Assembly: GCF_964204645.1 (NCBI RefSeq)
Contig: NC_134030.1
Location: forward strand, 13,732,447 to 13,796,446
DNA: 64,000 nucleotides
Direction of reading: 5' to 3'
DNA from: Tubulanus polymorphus
Taxonomy: Eukaryota > Nemertea > Palaeonemertea > Tubulaniformes > Tubulanidae
A program made the position numbers and the translations under genes. The notes under the pieces are model-generated. The model worked only from the letters and a program-made list of their open reading frames with translations. It was not told where the DNA came from and ran no database searches. Shown here one piece after another: positions 59,201 to 62,006 of this stretch. How positions within the stretch are numbered: position 1 is the stretch's first letter; each line of letters opens with the position of its first letter.

Positions 59201-61724
59201 TTTTGAAAGTAACGAAGAGAAACTAAGCCTCGTTCATAAGTTATTTTGCACCAAAGGAGGAAAGTCTCATATGCACTAGAAAAAAGGACTTCGCTAAAGT
59301 GAAAGGCCATAAATATAAAATTCAATATGAGAATGGGGTACCGGCAACATTACTGTGGCAAGCTGAATTCCACCATAATGTGCCAGGATCGCTTGTGTAC
59401 AGTATGACGTCAACGCTGGATTTCTACTCAAACTTAATCAAAATCTAACAATAAATTCTCAATTTTTATGCATGATGTATGAAGATCGAACCACACATAA
59501 ACTCTAAAGACTAATCAGTTTATCCCTTAGGAATTTTGACTTGAGGGCACTTAATCAAAACCGGGGCCAAAATAGAAGGCATATGGATTTGAAACTGGAG
59601 GGCCCTGGAGTTAAAATGGAGCCATCCAGAGTTAACCCGTTCAGTGCATCTACACCGCATTGCGGTGTAAAAATCGGTGATGGATTTTGCTAGTACACCG
59701 CACTGCAGTGTATTTATGTAATTAGTAATTAGTTTTTATCTCTATTGAAAAATGGCAGCACTTGTCAAACATAGTGAAATAGCAGTAACTAACAATGCAC
59801 CGGATCACGGTGTAGATGCACTATAGCAGTATTCCCATTATTCAACACACTAGGGTGGAATTAATCAAAATTTTCAAATTTTCTCCAGCACTATAGGGTA
59901 TCAGTTAGTCAGCACTAAAAGGGTTAAAACCGGATGGCCTAGAGTTAAACTGGATATATCCAGATTTCATACCGTTTCAATTTCTTTTTTTAGTTCTTCA
60001 ATTCTCGCTTCTTGTTCATGAGTTGCACGTTCAACCAGCTGGTTTTCTAAAAAAATTACAATTAAATATTAAATCCGTTTTGTAGGTAGAGCTAGCAGCT
60101 GTAGTTGAGATACTGGCGGGTTGATAAATGTTGTTGAATAAAATTGAATTGAATTGACATTGGTTTATGATACGTAGGAAATCATGATGTTTCGGAATGA
60201 TGGAAATTGTCAGATGCCCGTCTCTATAGAAAATGAAAATAAAACTTAATGTGATCAAGAAATACACAAAAATAAATACTTTTCCCGATTTGCAAGGGAT
60301 ACCACCAAAAACAAAAACTTTTTCTGATCGGGAAATTTGAAATCCAAGAAGCAGACTTATTCCCATTTTCCCCTGTGTGGAAACCATGATGAAATATTTC
60401 TCTCACCTAAAGCTTTAGCATATTGATCAGATGCAAGCTTATCTGATGAATACCGAACTGCGTTTCCAATATTTGCTTTAATTTGTTCATTTTGTCCAAT
60501 GTGCATTCTGATGAGTGGATCTCCATGAACCTCTGTAACTATTTTACCCGATTCACTCCGTAATGGAGCCCCAGCTCCAGGTTTTCCAAACTGTTGGTGA
60601 AATTCCTGAAAAATATGCACAATATGCATGAAGGTGAATGATCTATTTCATGACCAAACATTCTACTGTACAAAATTCTGGGGTTCTACTCAACAGTTGC
60701 AATATTGAAGTTGACCAGAGCAAAGTCTGGTCTAACTGCATGATGAATATACCTGGTCCGTAGCAACTCACTGACATGAATATAATGTACTGGGCAGAGA
60801 AATCAATACTACTTTTATTTTATATACGTTGTGTGAACATAGATGCTGAATGATTTCTTATGTGATATAAATTGATTAACAAGCAGCCTATCGGCTGATA
60901 CAGCTGCGTTGTTTTATAAGATTTTACAAGGACCACCTACACAGCACTCTCAAGAGTTCAAATCCAGAAAAAAGGCTCTAAAACTTTTTAGCGCTTGGCC
61001 CATAGTATCTACATACCAAGCTTTGTTAATTTTAGATAATGATTGTAGGACAAGTAGCAATTGAAAGATTTTACAAGTGTGACATGTACAGCGCCCCCGA
61101 GATATCAGATTGGGAAAATGGCTCAGCAACACAGCCCATGGCCAAAAATATTGACATACCAAATTCTGTCAAGATTGGATAATAATTGTAGGACAAGTAG
61201 CGATTTAAAGATTTTACAAGTGCCACCCACACAGCGAACCCAAAAGATTAATTTTCAGAGATGAGAACGCCGACCTATAAAATTTGCAGTTTTTTTTTCT
61301 TGAGTTACACATAGGAACCAGCTGACGGGGTAGGCGTCAGTACTCGCGAGTGCCGAAGGTCCAAACAATAGAGACGAAGAAAACAGTTTTTCGTCGAATT
61401 TAAACAAAGTTGACCATGTCATCGTCAGAGGTTCGTCATGTCTTCAATCGCATCGATTATACGTTGTTTAACCCGAGAACCAATGAAAAAAATGCTCACA
61501 TAAAAAAACGTACCGCGATTCTACATGAATTGGCTCAATGCCAACCTCATACTGCTGACAAAGTTAAACCAAAAAGCAAAGCTGCCACACAAAAACCACC
61601 TGATATCTCTTTATGATTTTTTGGTAAATAAATGTATAAGCACACATCTTACCGGTAAACTTTTTTGATTGGTAACTTTGATATCTTCCTCACGAAATTT
61701 TTGTTTACGATTGTTCGAGTCAAC
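15028..61724 (-). CDS. Multi-exon GAP-motif coiled-coil protein gene (CSPP1-like?), partial
   Basis: Twelve minus-strand exons (61653-61724, 60407-60605, 59973-60046, 53560-53617, 49561-49586, 48769-49015, 47633-47766, 47094-47154, 34056-34117, 32519-32632, 28588-28716, 15028-15138) have GT-AG borders. Their phases fit end to end, giving about 429 codons. The product alternates charged helices with the motif (F/Y/W)G-x-P-G-x-G-A-P-L/N followed about six residues later by G-x-x-x-T. Clear copies are FGKPGAGAPL, YGKPGAGAPN, GKGSGGGAPV, FGRPGYGAPL and DRPGGGAPN. Degenerate ones are WGEGACQPQRD and VGKPKRDPRTGN. Human CSPP1, a centrosome/cilium microtubule-associated protein, carries a similar helix-then-GGGGAPL segment as I remember it, so a cytoskeletal role is plausible but inferred. 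Start and stop codons are not assigned, and exons may be missing in the large introns. Confidence 0.7.
15139..15805. other. Intronic, no gene
   Basis: A copy of the GCTGCAAAGCAG core lies near 15310-15355. Nothing else is supported. Confidence 0.4.
15806..16060 (+). repeat. Head and about 1.5 units of the 154-bp array family
   Basis: A head segment (ACACCTTGCCCACTGGGAAG) precedes units containing ATTCAATGCCC, CCAATGAC, ATCATAGAGCATGT, GCTACAATTTTGCA and AAATATGCCTAGGTA, in the same order as at 26910 and 29930. Confidence 0.55.
16141..16230 (+). repeat. tRNA-like segment related to the MULE-like TIR
   Basis: GGGTTTTCCCCGCGGGATAC continues to CGATGCTACGAG and TTCGAATCCC, matching the inner part of the inverted repeat at 21936. 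TTCGAATCCC is a good pol III B-box core, but no complete tRNA fold is present. Confidence 0.45.
16780..17212 (+). repeat. Dispersed repeat, copy 1 (pair with 45985-46390)
   Basis: Both copies share GAGTAGCGAC, CAGCGGCTTGAACTA, CGAGTAACGTT, AAACCAAGCTGCACCATCTA and CGGTCCACACAAACAGC in the same order. Over about 400 bp they are moderately diverged with small gaps. It is non-coding. Confidence 0.65.
17213..17247 (+). repeat. (GACA)n microsatellite
   Basis: There are about six uninterrupted ACAG/GACA units preceded by ACGGACAG. Confidence 0.8.
17285..18000. other. Repeat fragment and non-coding DNA
   Basis: 17298-17345 is a fragment of the 154-bp array unit (CATGTCATGAGCTACAACTT). The rest is unassigned. 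Confidence 0.4.
18060..18480 (+). repeat. Three diverged tandem units of about 140 bp
   Basis: AAGATGG is followed by (C/A)-rich CCTGGTGGC-like sequence, ATATTTGA and CCTCGAT/ACC-type blocks. These recur at about 18070, 18206 and 18350 with similar spacing. It is non-coding. Confidence 0.45.
18530..20195. other. Non-coding spacer
   Basis: No exon or recognisable element is supported. An open frame at 18964-19242 lacks splice sites and coding character. Confidence 0.4.
20196..20595 (+). repeat. Dispersed repeat carrying an unoccupied MITE target
   Basis: It begins at TGCCCATGGGCAAAGTGTGG and runs to AGGGTGGCTGAATATTTAG and beyond. It is matched at 57845-58130 plus 58690-58740 and in part at 38155-38350. 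Here the ATTCAAATAAAATTCATATG site is uninterrupted, whereas at 58131 it holds a 559-bp insertion. Confidence 0.7.
20695..20880 (+). repeat. ORF-like dispersed repeat, copy 1
   Basis: It is shared with 43650-43810 and 61400-61590: GTTGACCATGT, GGTTCGTCATGTCTTCAA, GCATCGATTATAC, GAACCAATGAAA, ATGCTCACATAAAAAAACGT. This copy is frame-broken relative to the copy at 61410. Confidence 0.6.
20881..21926. other. Non-coding spacer
   Basis: No supported gene. Confidence 0.4.
21936..23084. mobile_element. MULE-like foldback/non-autonomous element, 1.15 kb, 9-bp TSD
   Basis: Inverted repeats of about 130 bp (21936-22064 and 22955-23084, about 95 percent identical by eye) begin CGGTGTTGTCATATCGCGGA. 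They are flanked by an exact 9-bp duplication, CTGTCTATC (21927-21935 and 23085-23093). Long TIRs plus a 9-bp TSD are typical of Mutator-like elements. The interior has no transposase. It includes a tRNA-like B-box (GGTTCGAATCCC at about 22083) just inside the left TIR and a second TTCAAATTCC-type box near 22370. Related solo fragments lie at 16141 and 35613. Confidence 0.7.
23094..23760. other. Non-coding spacer
   Basis: No supported gene. One short exon-like string at 23459-23530 is discussed among the rejected items. Confidence 0.4.
23770..24985 (-). pseudogene. DIRS-type tyrosine recombinase (copy A), C-terminus preserved
   Basis: It is broken into frames but keeps all landmark motifs. 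The core-binding region has YDSKWKLYRDWCSQQGIDPC. Catalytic Arg I lies in SARRSEIHAL (near 24350), His-x-x-Arg in VVSHQVRSMATSW (about 24020), and the nucleophile region is SSQNTFPSFYLKDV with its Tyr (about 23930). In living elements this enzyme recombines a circular cDNA into the genome. Frameshifts, for example between the His-Arg motif and AFSGTSIEEVC near 24003, prevent translation as one protein. Confidence 0.75.
25034..26550 (-). pseudogene. DIRS-type reverse transcriptase-RNase H (copy A)
   Basis: Recognisable parts are LMRQPPDMRPKRG, then IDLSLLNRHL, then DLKDAYFQVPIHP in a shifted frame and FLRVKWKGRQYQFSALPCGL. The codon expected to give Tyr of the YLDD box is TAA, so the catalytic aspartates (LDDWLI) follow a stop at about 25850. 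RNase H follows: LFTDVSHAGWGAHLE, HINHLELLAVRKAL, LWLATDN. About 25 residues between NRHL and DLKDAY are deleted relative to copy B. Confidence 0.75.
26469..26879 (-). pseudogene. DIRS-like gag C-terminal part (copy A)
   Basis: LAGMDRIIQSLGRSASHAIL aligns by eye with LEGMDRIIQSLARSVSHVIP of copy B. Then comes LFSGWCAPVAAEYQKIKDSQ, matching LFSCWCTPVSAELRKI in B. The reading frame breaks at a run of G residues (plus strand about 26526-26539), a typical slippage site. Confidence 0.65.
26910..27400 (+). repeat. Array of three ~154-bp tandem units
   Basis: GGAAATACTAAGTTATTCTA starts units at about 26910, 27064 and 27220. Each continues with ATTCAACGCCCCCTGGTG, CCAATGACC, ACTCACCACAATCATAGAAC and ATGAGCTACAACTTT, and ends GTACCAATATAAT. 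It leads directly into the tail at 27400. Confidence 0.75.
27400..27895 (+). repeat. Composite-repeat tail, copy 2
   Basis: It has the same order of blocks as 6478-7125, ending ACGGACGGACGACGGACA, GTGAACGCAATAGCCCGCTG, GGACTAAAGTC. It carries the uninterrupted TTCCCAAAATAACTGGATTC site that is occupied by a MITE in the 30.8-kb copy. Confidence 0.7.
27936..28286 (+). mobile_element. PIF/Harbinger-like MITE, 3'-truncated copy
   Basis: It starts GGCCATCCCAAAATAATTGT after ATTCAAATAA, identical in context to the complete copy at 58131. It then follows that copy to CTTATTGGAACACTGC, where similarity stops. The shared left flank shows the two are copies of one composite insertion. Confidence 0.65.
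28588..28716 (-). CDS. GAP gene, exon 11
   Basis: After acceptor TTTACAG the frame reads RTDERKVKTEFSQDYHDDLQ, then RAAEERFRLRQLEKLKERQE, a strong coiled-coil heptad-like stretch. Donor CAT|GTATGA keeps phase 0 into exon 12. If that weak donor is not used, the frame runs on two codons to a TGA at 28582-28584, making this an alternative last exon. Confidence 0.65.
28717..29373. other. Intronic spacer
   Basis: Nothing supported. Confidence 0.4.
29374..29543 (+). repeat. Exact 85-bp tandem duplication
   Basis: Two apparently identical units, each starting AGGAATACTATACCATATCT and ending CAGTCACTGAAGCT, lie head to tail. The perfect identity implies a very recent event or an assembly artefact. 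Confidence 0.85.
29930..30330 (+). repeat. Array of ~154-bp units, about 2.5 copies
   Basis: Same unit as at 26910. Unit boundaries GGAAATACTAAGT / GGAAAGACTAAGT / GAAATACTAAGT lie at about 29983, 30137 and 30289. Confidence 0.7.
30331..31595 (+). repeat. Composite-repeat tail, copy 3, split by a pogo-like MITE
   Basis: Tail sequence runs 30331-30821 and resumes at 31506 with GCTGGATTCC. It ends GTGAACGCAACAGCCCCCTG and the full GGGACT/AGTCCC hairpin with a terminal GGGCTAAA. Confidence 0.7.
30822..31505. mobile_element. pogo-like MITE, TA target duplication
   Basis: The ends are CAGTAAAACCTCTCTTAGTG and the inverted CAGTATTACCTCTCTATAGT, flanked by TA. The homologous tail at 27.82 kb lacks it. 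Internally it holds repeated AGTGAACAC blocks and no transposase. CAGT...CCTC termini with TA TSD fit pogo/Tigger-type non-autonomous elements. Confidence 0.7.
31620..31843. mobile_element. Small MITE with 11-bp inverted ends
   Basis: AAGCCCGCTTG at 31620 and its exact complement CAAGCGGGCTT at 31833 bound 224 bp of non-coding sequence with internal ATGACATCAT blocks near both ends. No clear TSD is seen. Confidence 0.45.
31844..32518. other. Intronic spacer
   Basis: 32150-32230 is a degenerate run of TTAGAGGACA-like units. Similar units occur at 29640-29705. Nothing else is supported. Confidence 0.4.
32519..32632 (-). CDS. GAP gene, exon 10
   Basis: The acceptor is ATTTACAG and the donor CTT|GTAAGT. 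The 114 nt, phase 0 at both ends, read VGELARVLNDGLVGKPKRDP, then RTGNLLPQHMTATDVTKL. GKPKRDPRTGN looks like a degenerate GAP motif. Confidence 0.75.
32633..34055. other. Intronic spacer
   Basis: It includes a stretch (33470-33850) with many TTTTGCCTTT/TGCCCTTTT-like words and no coding signal. Confidence 0.4.
34056..34117 (-). CDS. GAP gene, exon 9
   Basis: The acceptor is TCTTTGCAG and the donor CCA|GTAAGC. The 62 nt enter with two bases completing a Gln codon and read REASEHRKIMEKDEAYRKAP, a charged helix. The intron to exon 8 is about 13 kb and contains DIRS copy B. Confidence 0.7.
34270..34700 (+). repeat. Repeat cluster (core motif and array/tail fragments)
   Basis: GCTGCAAAGCAGCGATAACG with GGGTTTTCTG at about 34300 is followed by partial array (ATCATGAGCTACAATTTGGC) and tail-like pieces (CGGCCATCTTGATTCCGAT). 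Confidence 0.5.
34856..35119 (-). pseudogene. Isolated coding-like fragment, unidentified
   Basis: The open frame of 87 codons contains LEWSGGSEEALDHLHKPTLA and YDVYRKLVATGSRIRAMFAS. GC and codon use are more coding-like than the surroundings, but a TGA directly precedes the ATG and there are no clear splice sites. It may be a retro-copied gene fragment. I do not recognise it. Confidence 0.3.
35195..35462 (+). repeat. Head and partial array of the 154-bp family
   Basis: ACACCATGCCCAATTGGGAA is the head. Two units follow, one with an internal deletion, ending CAAATATAATATAGAAATAC. Confidence 0.6.
35613..35735 (+). repeat. Degraded solo copy of the MULE-like TIR
   Basis: GTTGTCATATCGTGGAATCG continues through TACTATAAATAGTAA to TTGTCGGACAAGGCACTGGA, matching 21939-22062 with several gaps. 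Confidence 0.6.
35736..36987. other. Intronic spacer
   Basis: No supported gene. Confidence 0.35.
36988..37168 (-). pseudogene. Inverted copy (left) of an unidentified conserved exon
   Basis: The frame reads LRQEIFIANELEHGGFRFQF, then PVLTSAIKRVIQELEFVDIP, and continues NRRMVIRRHCVTFKN before losing similarity to the right copy. The position matching the partner's start codon is ATA. Differences from the right copy are mainly third-position changes. I do not recognise the protein. Confidence 0.45.
37604..37786 (+). CDS. Inverted copy (right), possible first coding exon, unidentified
   Basis: From ATG 37637 the frame reads MVSKISLTKNLKREIFIANE, then LEHGGFRFQFPVLTSAIERV, then IQELEFVDIP, and stays open to 37879. 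It forms a head-to-head pair with 36988-37168 across about 435 bp. Substitutions between the copies keep the protein nearly unchanged, which suggests coding constraint before or after the duplication. No further exons are identified. Similarity between the copies ends right after DIP, so an exon end there is possible, though no strong donor is visible. Confidence 0.45.
37985..38065 (-). repeat. tRNA-like sequence (pseudogene or SINE head)
   Basis: On the minus strand CTCGGTCTAGTG (A-box-like) is followed about 45 nt later by GGTTCAAATCC (B-box). Acceptor-stem pairing is poor, so it is probably a tRNA-derived repeat rather than a working tRNA gene. Confidence 0.35.
38155..38360 (+). repeat. 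Dispersed repeat with empty MITE site, copy 2
   Basis: TTTTCACAATAAGAAAAAAT, then ATTCAAATAAAATTCATATG and AGAGGGTGGCTGAATGTTGA, as at 20400-20595. Confidence 0.65.
38600..39709 (-). pseudogene. DIRS-type tyrosine recombinase (copy B), C-terminally truncated
   Basis: A long open frame holds the core-binding region (YDAKWSHFADWCAAGEIDPC, TIKGYRSAISHTLR). The first part of the catalytic domain is FLLFLACSARRSEIHAL with catalytic Arg. After FLAKNQRPGSVGRQWRIEAL the similarity to copy A ends and about 30 foreign residues run to a stop at 38567. The His-x-x-Arg and Tyr motifs are absent, so it cannot recombine DNA. Confidence 0.75.
39687..40985 (-). pseudogene. DIRS-type reverse transcriptase-RNase H (copy B), catalytic box deleted
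   Basis: 432 codons are open from 40985: LMRSPPDMRPKPGQEALISP, TVIDLSSLNRHLDIP, SLDLKDAYFQVPIHPKSRRF (first catalytic Asp) and FRSLLFGLSTAPWVFTKLVK. Then GVRLFVYRPNSSLISAKLQE passes straight from the position of YLDD into the thumb, about 60 residues short of copy A, with the frame kept. RNase H is complete in outline (VFTDASYQGWGAHLE, HINFLEMLAVWKAL, VWLATDNSTV). The last about 20 residues are a frameshifted tail. The linker to the recombinase (LDLFATRFNQRCPLFVSPFP) is in another frame at 39340-39690. Confidence 0.8.
41097..43230 (-). pseudogene. DIRS-like gag with zinc-binding head and RS-rich domain (copy B)
   Basis: Near 43218 the frame begins with PPPPKGQHRGGEGCGHLFGA, then HDSCASC. After a frameshift, ICARSNPCKICDVWSEDLW completes a Cys/His-rich zinc-binding head. 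An arginine/serine/proline-rich domain of about 200 residues follows (RSPTRFRRRERNKRARSPSR, ending SSSRSRSRSRDRH). A TGA at 42414, probably CGA decayed, interrupts the frame. An acidic linker leads to a TAA abutting ATG at 41957, and a 286-codon frame holds LEGMDRIIQSLARSVSHVIP. The frame is lost near 41320 and resumes as ELRKIREVQAKSNPRTLWKK. Confidence 0.7.
43231..43640 (-). other. Probable 5' leader/promoter region of DIRS copy B
   Basis: This non-coding sequence lies directly upstream of the gag start, without visible similarity to copy A. No terminal repeat could be paired by eye. Confidence 0.35.
43645..43810 (+). repeat. ORF-like dispersed repeat, copy 2
   Basis: TCTCGTCGAATTTAAACTAA, GTTGACCATGTCATAGACGG, CAATGAAAAAAATGCTCACA. 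It has deletions relative to the 61400 copy. Confidence 0.6.
43880..44010 (+). repeat. Dispersed repeat, pair of 10665-10800
   Basis: GGGGTTTTCTGACTTTCGTC, AAAACCCTCTTGAAATTCTG, an (ATT)n tract, then ATTCAGATTCGGCAACTGAC. Confidence 0.55.
44345..44400 (-). repeat. Core-motif repeat copy
   Basis: CAGAAAACCCGTTATCGCTG, then CTTTGCAGGTATATTT, is the reverse complement of the GCTGCAAAGCAGCGATAACG core. Confidence 0.6.
44700..44825 (+). repeat. Minisatellite of CTGGCATTTTTAC-like units
   Basis: About eight degenerate 15-19 bp units built on (C)TCTGGCATTTTTACC, for example at 44708, 44724, 44742, 44756 and 44784. Confidence 0.75.
44826..45980. other. Intronic spacer
   Basis: No supported exon. 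Confidence 0.4.
45985..46392 (+). repeat. Dispersed repeat, copy 2 (pair with 16780-17212)
   Basis: Same ordered blocks as the first copy, including CGCGCTACAGCGGCTTGAAC and CGGTCCACACAAACAGC. Confidence 0.65.
47094..47154 (-). CDS. GAP gene, exon 8
   Basis: The acceptor is TTTTCAACAG and the donor TTAC|GTAAG. The 61 nt read RDEREEMKKARAAQQYLDEL plus one base, a charged helix, phase-compatible with exons 7 and 9. Confidence 0.75.
47633..47766 (-). CDS. GAP gene, exon 7
   Basis: The acceptor is TTTAACAG and the donor GAG|GTTTGT. It reads KIVTEKSRNGGHGYFPFGRP, then GYGAPLTDRSGNLQTTVHGK and STIE. It is a full motif unit: FGRPGYGAPL, G-N-L-Q-T six residues on, then HGKSTIE, closely parallel to exon 2 (HGDPLIR). 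Confidence 0.8.
47767..48763. other. Intron 6
   Basis: An open plus-strand frame at 48121-48426 has no splice or domain support. Confidence 0.4.
48769..49015 (-). CDS. GAP gene, exon 6
   Basis: The acceptor is GATTTCAG and the donor GGAC|GTAAGT. The 82 codons run from DVKDGFKWGEGACQPQRDTE (degenerate motif) to SLDIGKGSGGGAPVKTESGS, then IKVKLPTTIEADRFG. It is the longest exon seen and carries two motif units. Confidence 0.85.
49561..49586 (-). CDS. GAP gene, micro-exon 5 (26 nt)
   Basis: The acceptor is GATTACAG and the donor ATC|GTGAGT. It encodes SPKGLKNI after two bases that complete a Gly codon with exon 4. Phase agreement on both sides (1 in, 0 out) is the main support. Confidence 0.6.
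49587..51416. other. Intron 4, non-coding
   Basis: No gene or recognisable element is supported before the pogo-like MITE. Confidence 0.4.
51417..52199. mobile_element. pogo-like MITE, 783 bp, TA target duplication
   Basis: The ends are CAGTCAACCTCTGTTAATCC and the inverted CAGTCAACCTCGCTTAATCC, flanked by TA (51415-51416 and 52200-52201). Internally there are several short ACGGATTA-like inverted blocks and, near 51600, a CAGTAGAACCACGTTCTAAC word that may be the end of a nested relative. No transposase. Confidence 0.7.
52202..53559. other. Intron 4, non-coding
   Basis: A 134-codon minus-strand frame at 52965-53369 has no domain, splice or composition support. Confidence 0.4.
53560..53617 (-). 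CDS. GAP gene, exon 4
   Basis: The acceptor is AAATGTAG and the donor TCAG|GTAATG. The 58 nt read LRHDPYGKPGAGAPNRSQS plus one base. It holds a textbook motif copy and is phase-compatible with exons 3 and 5. Confidence 0.8.
53640..54025 (+). repeat. Core motif, head and array fragment of the 154-bp family
   Basis: AATATAGCTGGAAATC and GGTTTTCTGCAC are followed by the head (GTGTGAAGTGGTTTAAAATG) and about 1.8 units (AATCATAGAACATGTCATGA, GTGCCTAGGTACCAATATGA). This shows the order core - head - array in one copy. Confidence 0.6.
54026..55768. other. Intron 3, non-coding
   Basis: No supported gene. Confidence 0.4.
55769..56381 (-). pseudogene. LINE (non-LTR) ORF2 N-terminus with 2A-like motif and endonuclease fragment
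   Basis: The first frame (56381-56130) has LLLCNDVEVNPGL, a 2A-like DxExNPG(P) motif with the final Pro replaced by Leu. Then comes KLKILYTNINSIGAHELTRF and AAISETG, the start of an APE-type endonuclease domain. After a frameshift at 56130-56140 the second frame has NIDIPDYEIVDF, GFYYKSPSQSPEQRSFFLDH and NAVVLMGDFNSKHSFW, where GDFN is a catalytic endonuclease motif. No RT follows. N-terminal 2A-like motifs are known in several CR1-like LINEs of marine invertebrates. Confidence 0.75.
56548..56700 (+). repeat. Cluster of TGCTCGG/CCGAGCA words
   Basis: GCTCGG occurs five times and CCGAGC once within 150 bp (about 56549, 56568, 56576, 56583, 56634, 56691), giving potential short hairpins. No gene. 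Confidence 0.5.
56870..57844. other. Intron 3, non-coding
   Basis: No supported gene. Confidence 0.4.
57845..58745 (+). repeat. Dispersed repeat, copy 3, split by a MITE
   Basis: TTGCCCATGGGCAAAGTGTG to ATTCAAATAA (58130), resuming at 58690 with TAAAATTCATATGATGTCAC. It is colinear with 20196-20595. Confidence 0.7.
58131..58689. mobile_element. PIF/Harbinger-like MITE, 559 bp, TAA target duplication
   Basis: The ends are GGCCATCCCAAAATAATTGT and the inverted GGCCATCCCAAAATAATGGT, with pairing of about 30 bp. TAA flanks both sides (58128-58130, 58690-58692). Two related loci (20.4 kb, 38.2 kb) show the empty site. A 3-bp TWA duplication is characteristic of PIF/Harbinger. It has no coding capacity. 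Confidence 0.75.
59636..59923. mobile_element. piggyBac-like MITE, 288 bp, TTAA target
   Basis: The ends are CCCGTTCAGTGC and the inverted CCCTTTTAGTGC, flanked by TTAA (59632-59635, 59924-59927). Internal TACACCGCATTGCGGTGTA-type palindromes recur three times. Confidence 0.65.
59973..60046 (-). CDS. GAP gene, exon 3
   Basis: The acceptor is TTTTTTTAG and the donor ACG|GTATGA. After two bases completing a Glu codon it reads NQLVERATHEQEARIEELKK, then EIET, a coiled-coil heptad stretch between two motif exons. Confidence 0.75.
60047..60406. other. Intron 2
   Basis: No other feature is seen. Confidence 0.5.
60407..60605 (-). CDS. GAP gene, exon 2
   Basis: The acceptor is TTTTTCAG and the donor TTAG|GTGAGA. 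It reads EFHQQFGKPGAGAPLRSESG, then KIVTEVHGDPLIRMHIGQNE and a helical tail AVRYSSDKLASDQYAKAL. It shows the full motif unit FGKPGAGAPL - G - T - HGDPLIR. Confidence 0.85.
60915..61250 (+). repeat. Tandem repeat, ~147-bp unit, about 2.3 copies
   Basis: GATTTTACAAG starts units at about 60919, 61066 and 61214. Each contains CACAGC, a TTGGGCCCAT-like block, ACATACCAA, and GATAATGATTGTAGGACAAG then TAGCAATT. Confidence 0.65.
61385..61616 (+). repeat. ORF-bearing dispersed repeat, copy 3 (intact frame)
   Basis: It is the best copy of the family also at 20695 and 43645. From ATG 61410 it encodes 68 residues: MTMSSSEVRHVFNRIDYTLF, then NPRTNEKNAHIKKRTAILHE and LAQCQPHTADKVKPKSKAAT. I do not recognise the peptide. 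It may be a captured host exon amplified inside a repeat, or chance coding. Confidence 0.5.
61653..61724 (-). CDS. GAP gene, exon 1 of those visible
   Basis: The acceptor is GGTATTTCAG and the donor CCG|GTAAGA. The 72 nt in phase 0 read VDSNNRKQKFREEDIKVTNQ, then KSLP. It has no start codon, so earlier exons lie beyond the gypsy element and the window edge. Confidence 0.65.
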
Positions 61725-61790
61725 CTGAAATACCATGTAGACTTTAAACAATGAGTTCAGCTAGAAATATGAAAAAAATTCATAGTATGG

Positions 61791-61899
61791 TGTGACGTTT
61801 CCTGACCGATTATCAATGAACTACAATGCCATTCATTGTACTCAAAACGGAAGTGAATTTATTCAGTCAAACTAATTACCGAAAGCTACATACATCACA
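61791..61899 (-). repeat. Probable short 3' LTR of the Ty3/gypsy-like element
   Basis: On the minus strand it begins TGTGATGTATG and ends CGTCACA, so TGTGA/TCACA are inverted. It contains AATAAA, and a purine-rich GGTGTGGAGAG (polypurine-tract-like) lies immediately before it. The partner LTR is outside the window, so this is provisional. Confidence 0.4.
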
Positions 61900-62006
61900 C
61901 TCTCCACACCAGTTAAAAAAAACTAAGCATTATCTTAAAATGCATAAGCTCCATATTAACATCTTGTAAGTGTAATAAAAGAAAAACTGACATAATAAAA
62001 CCACAT

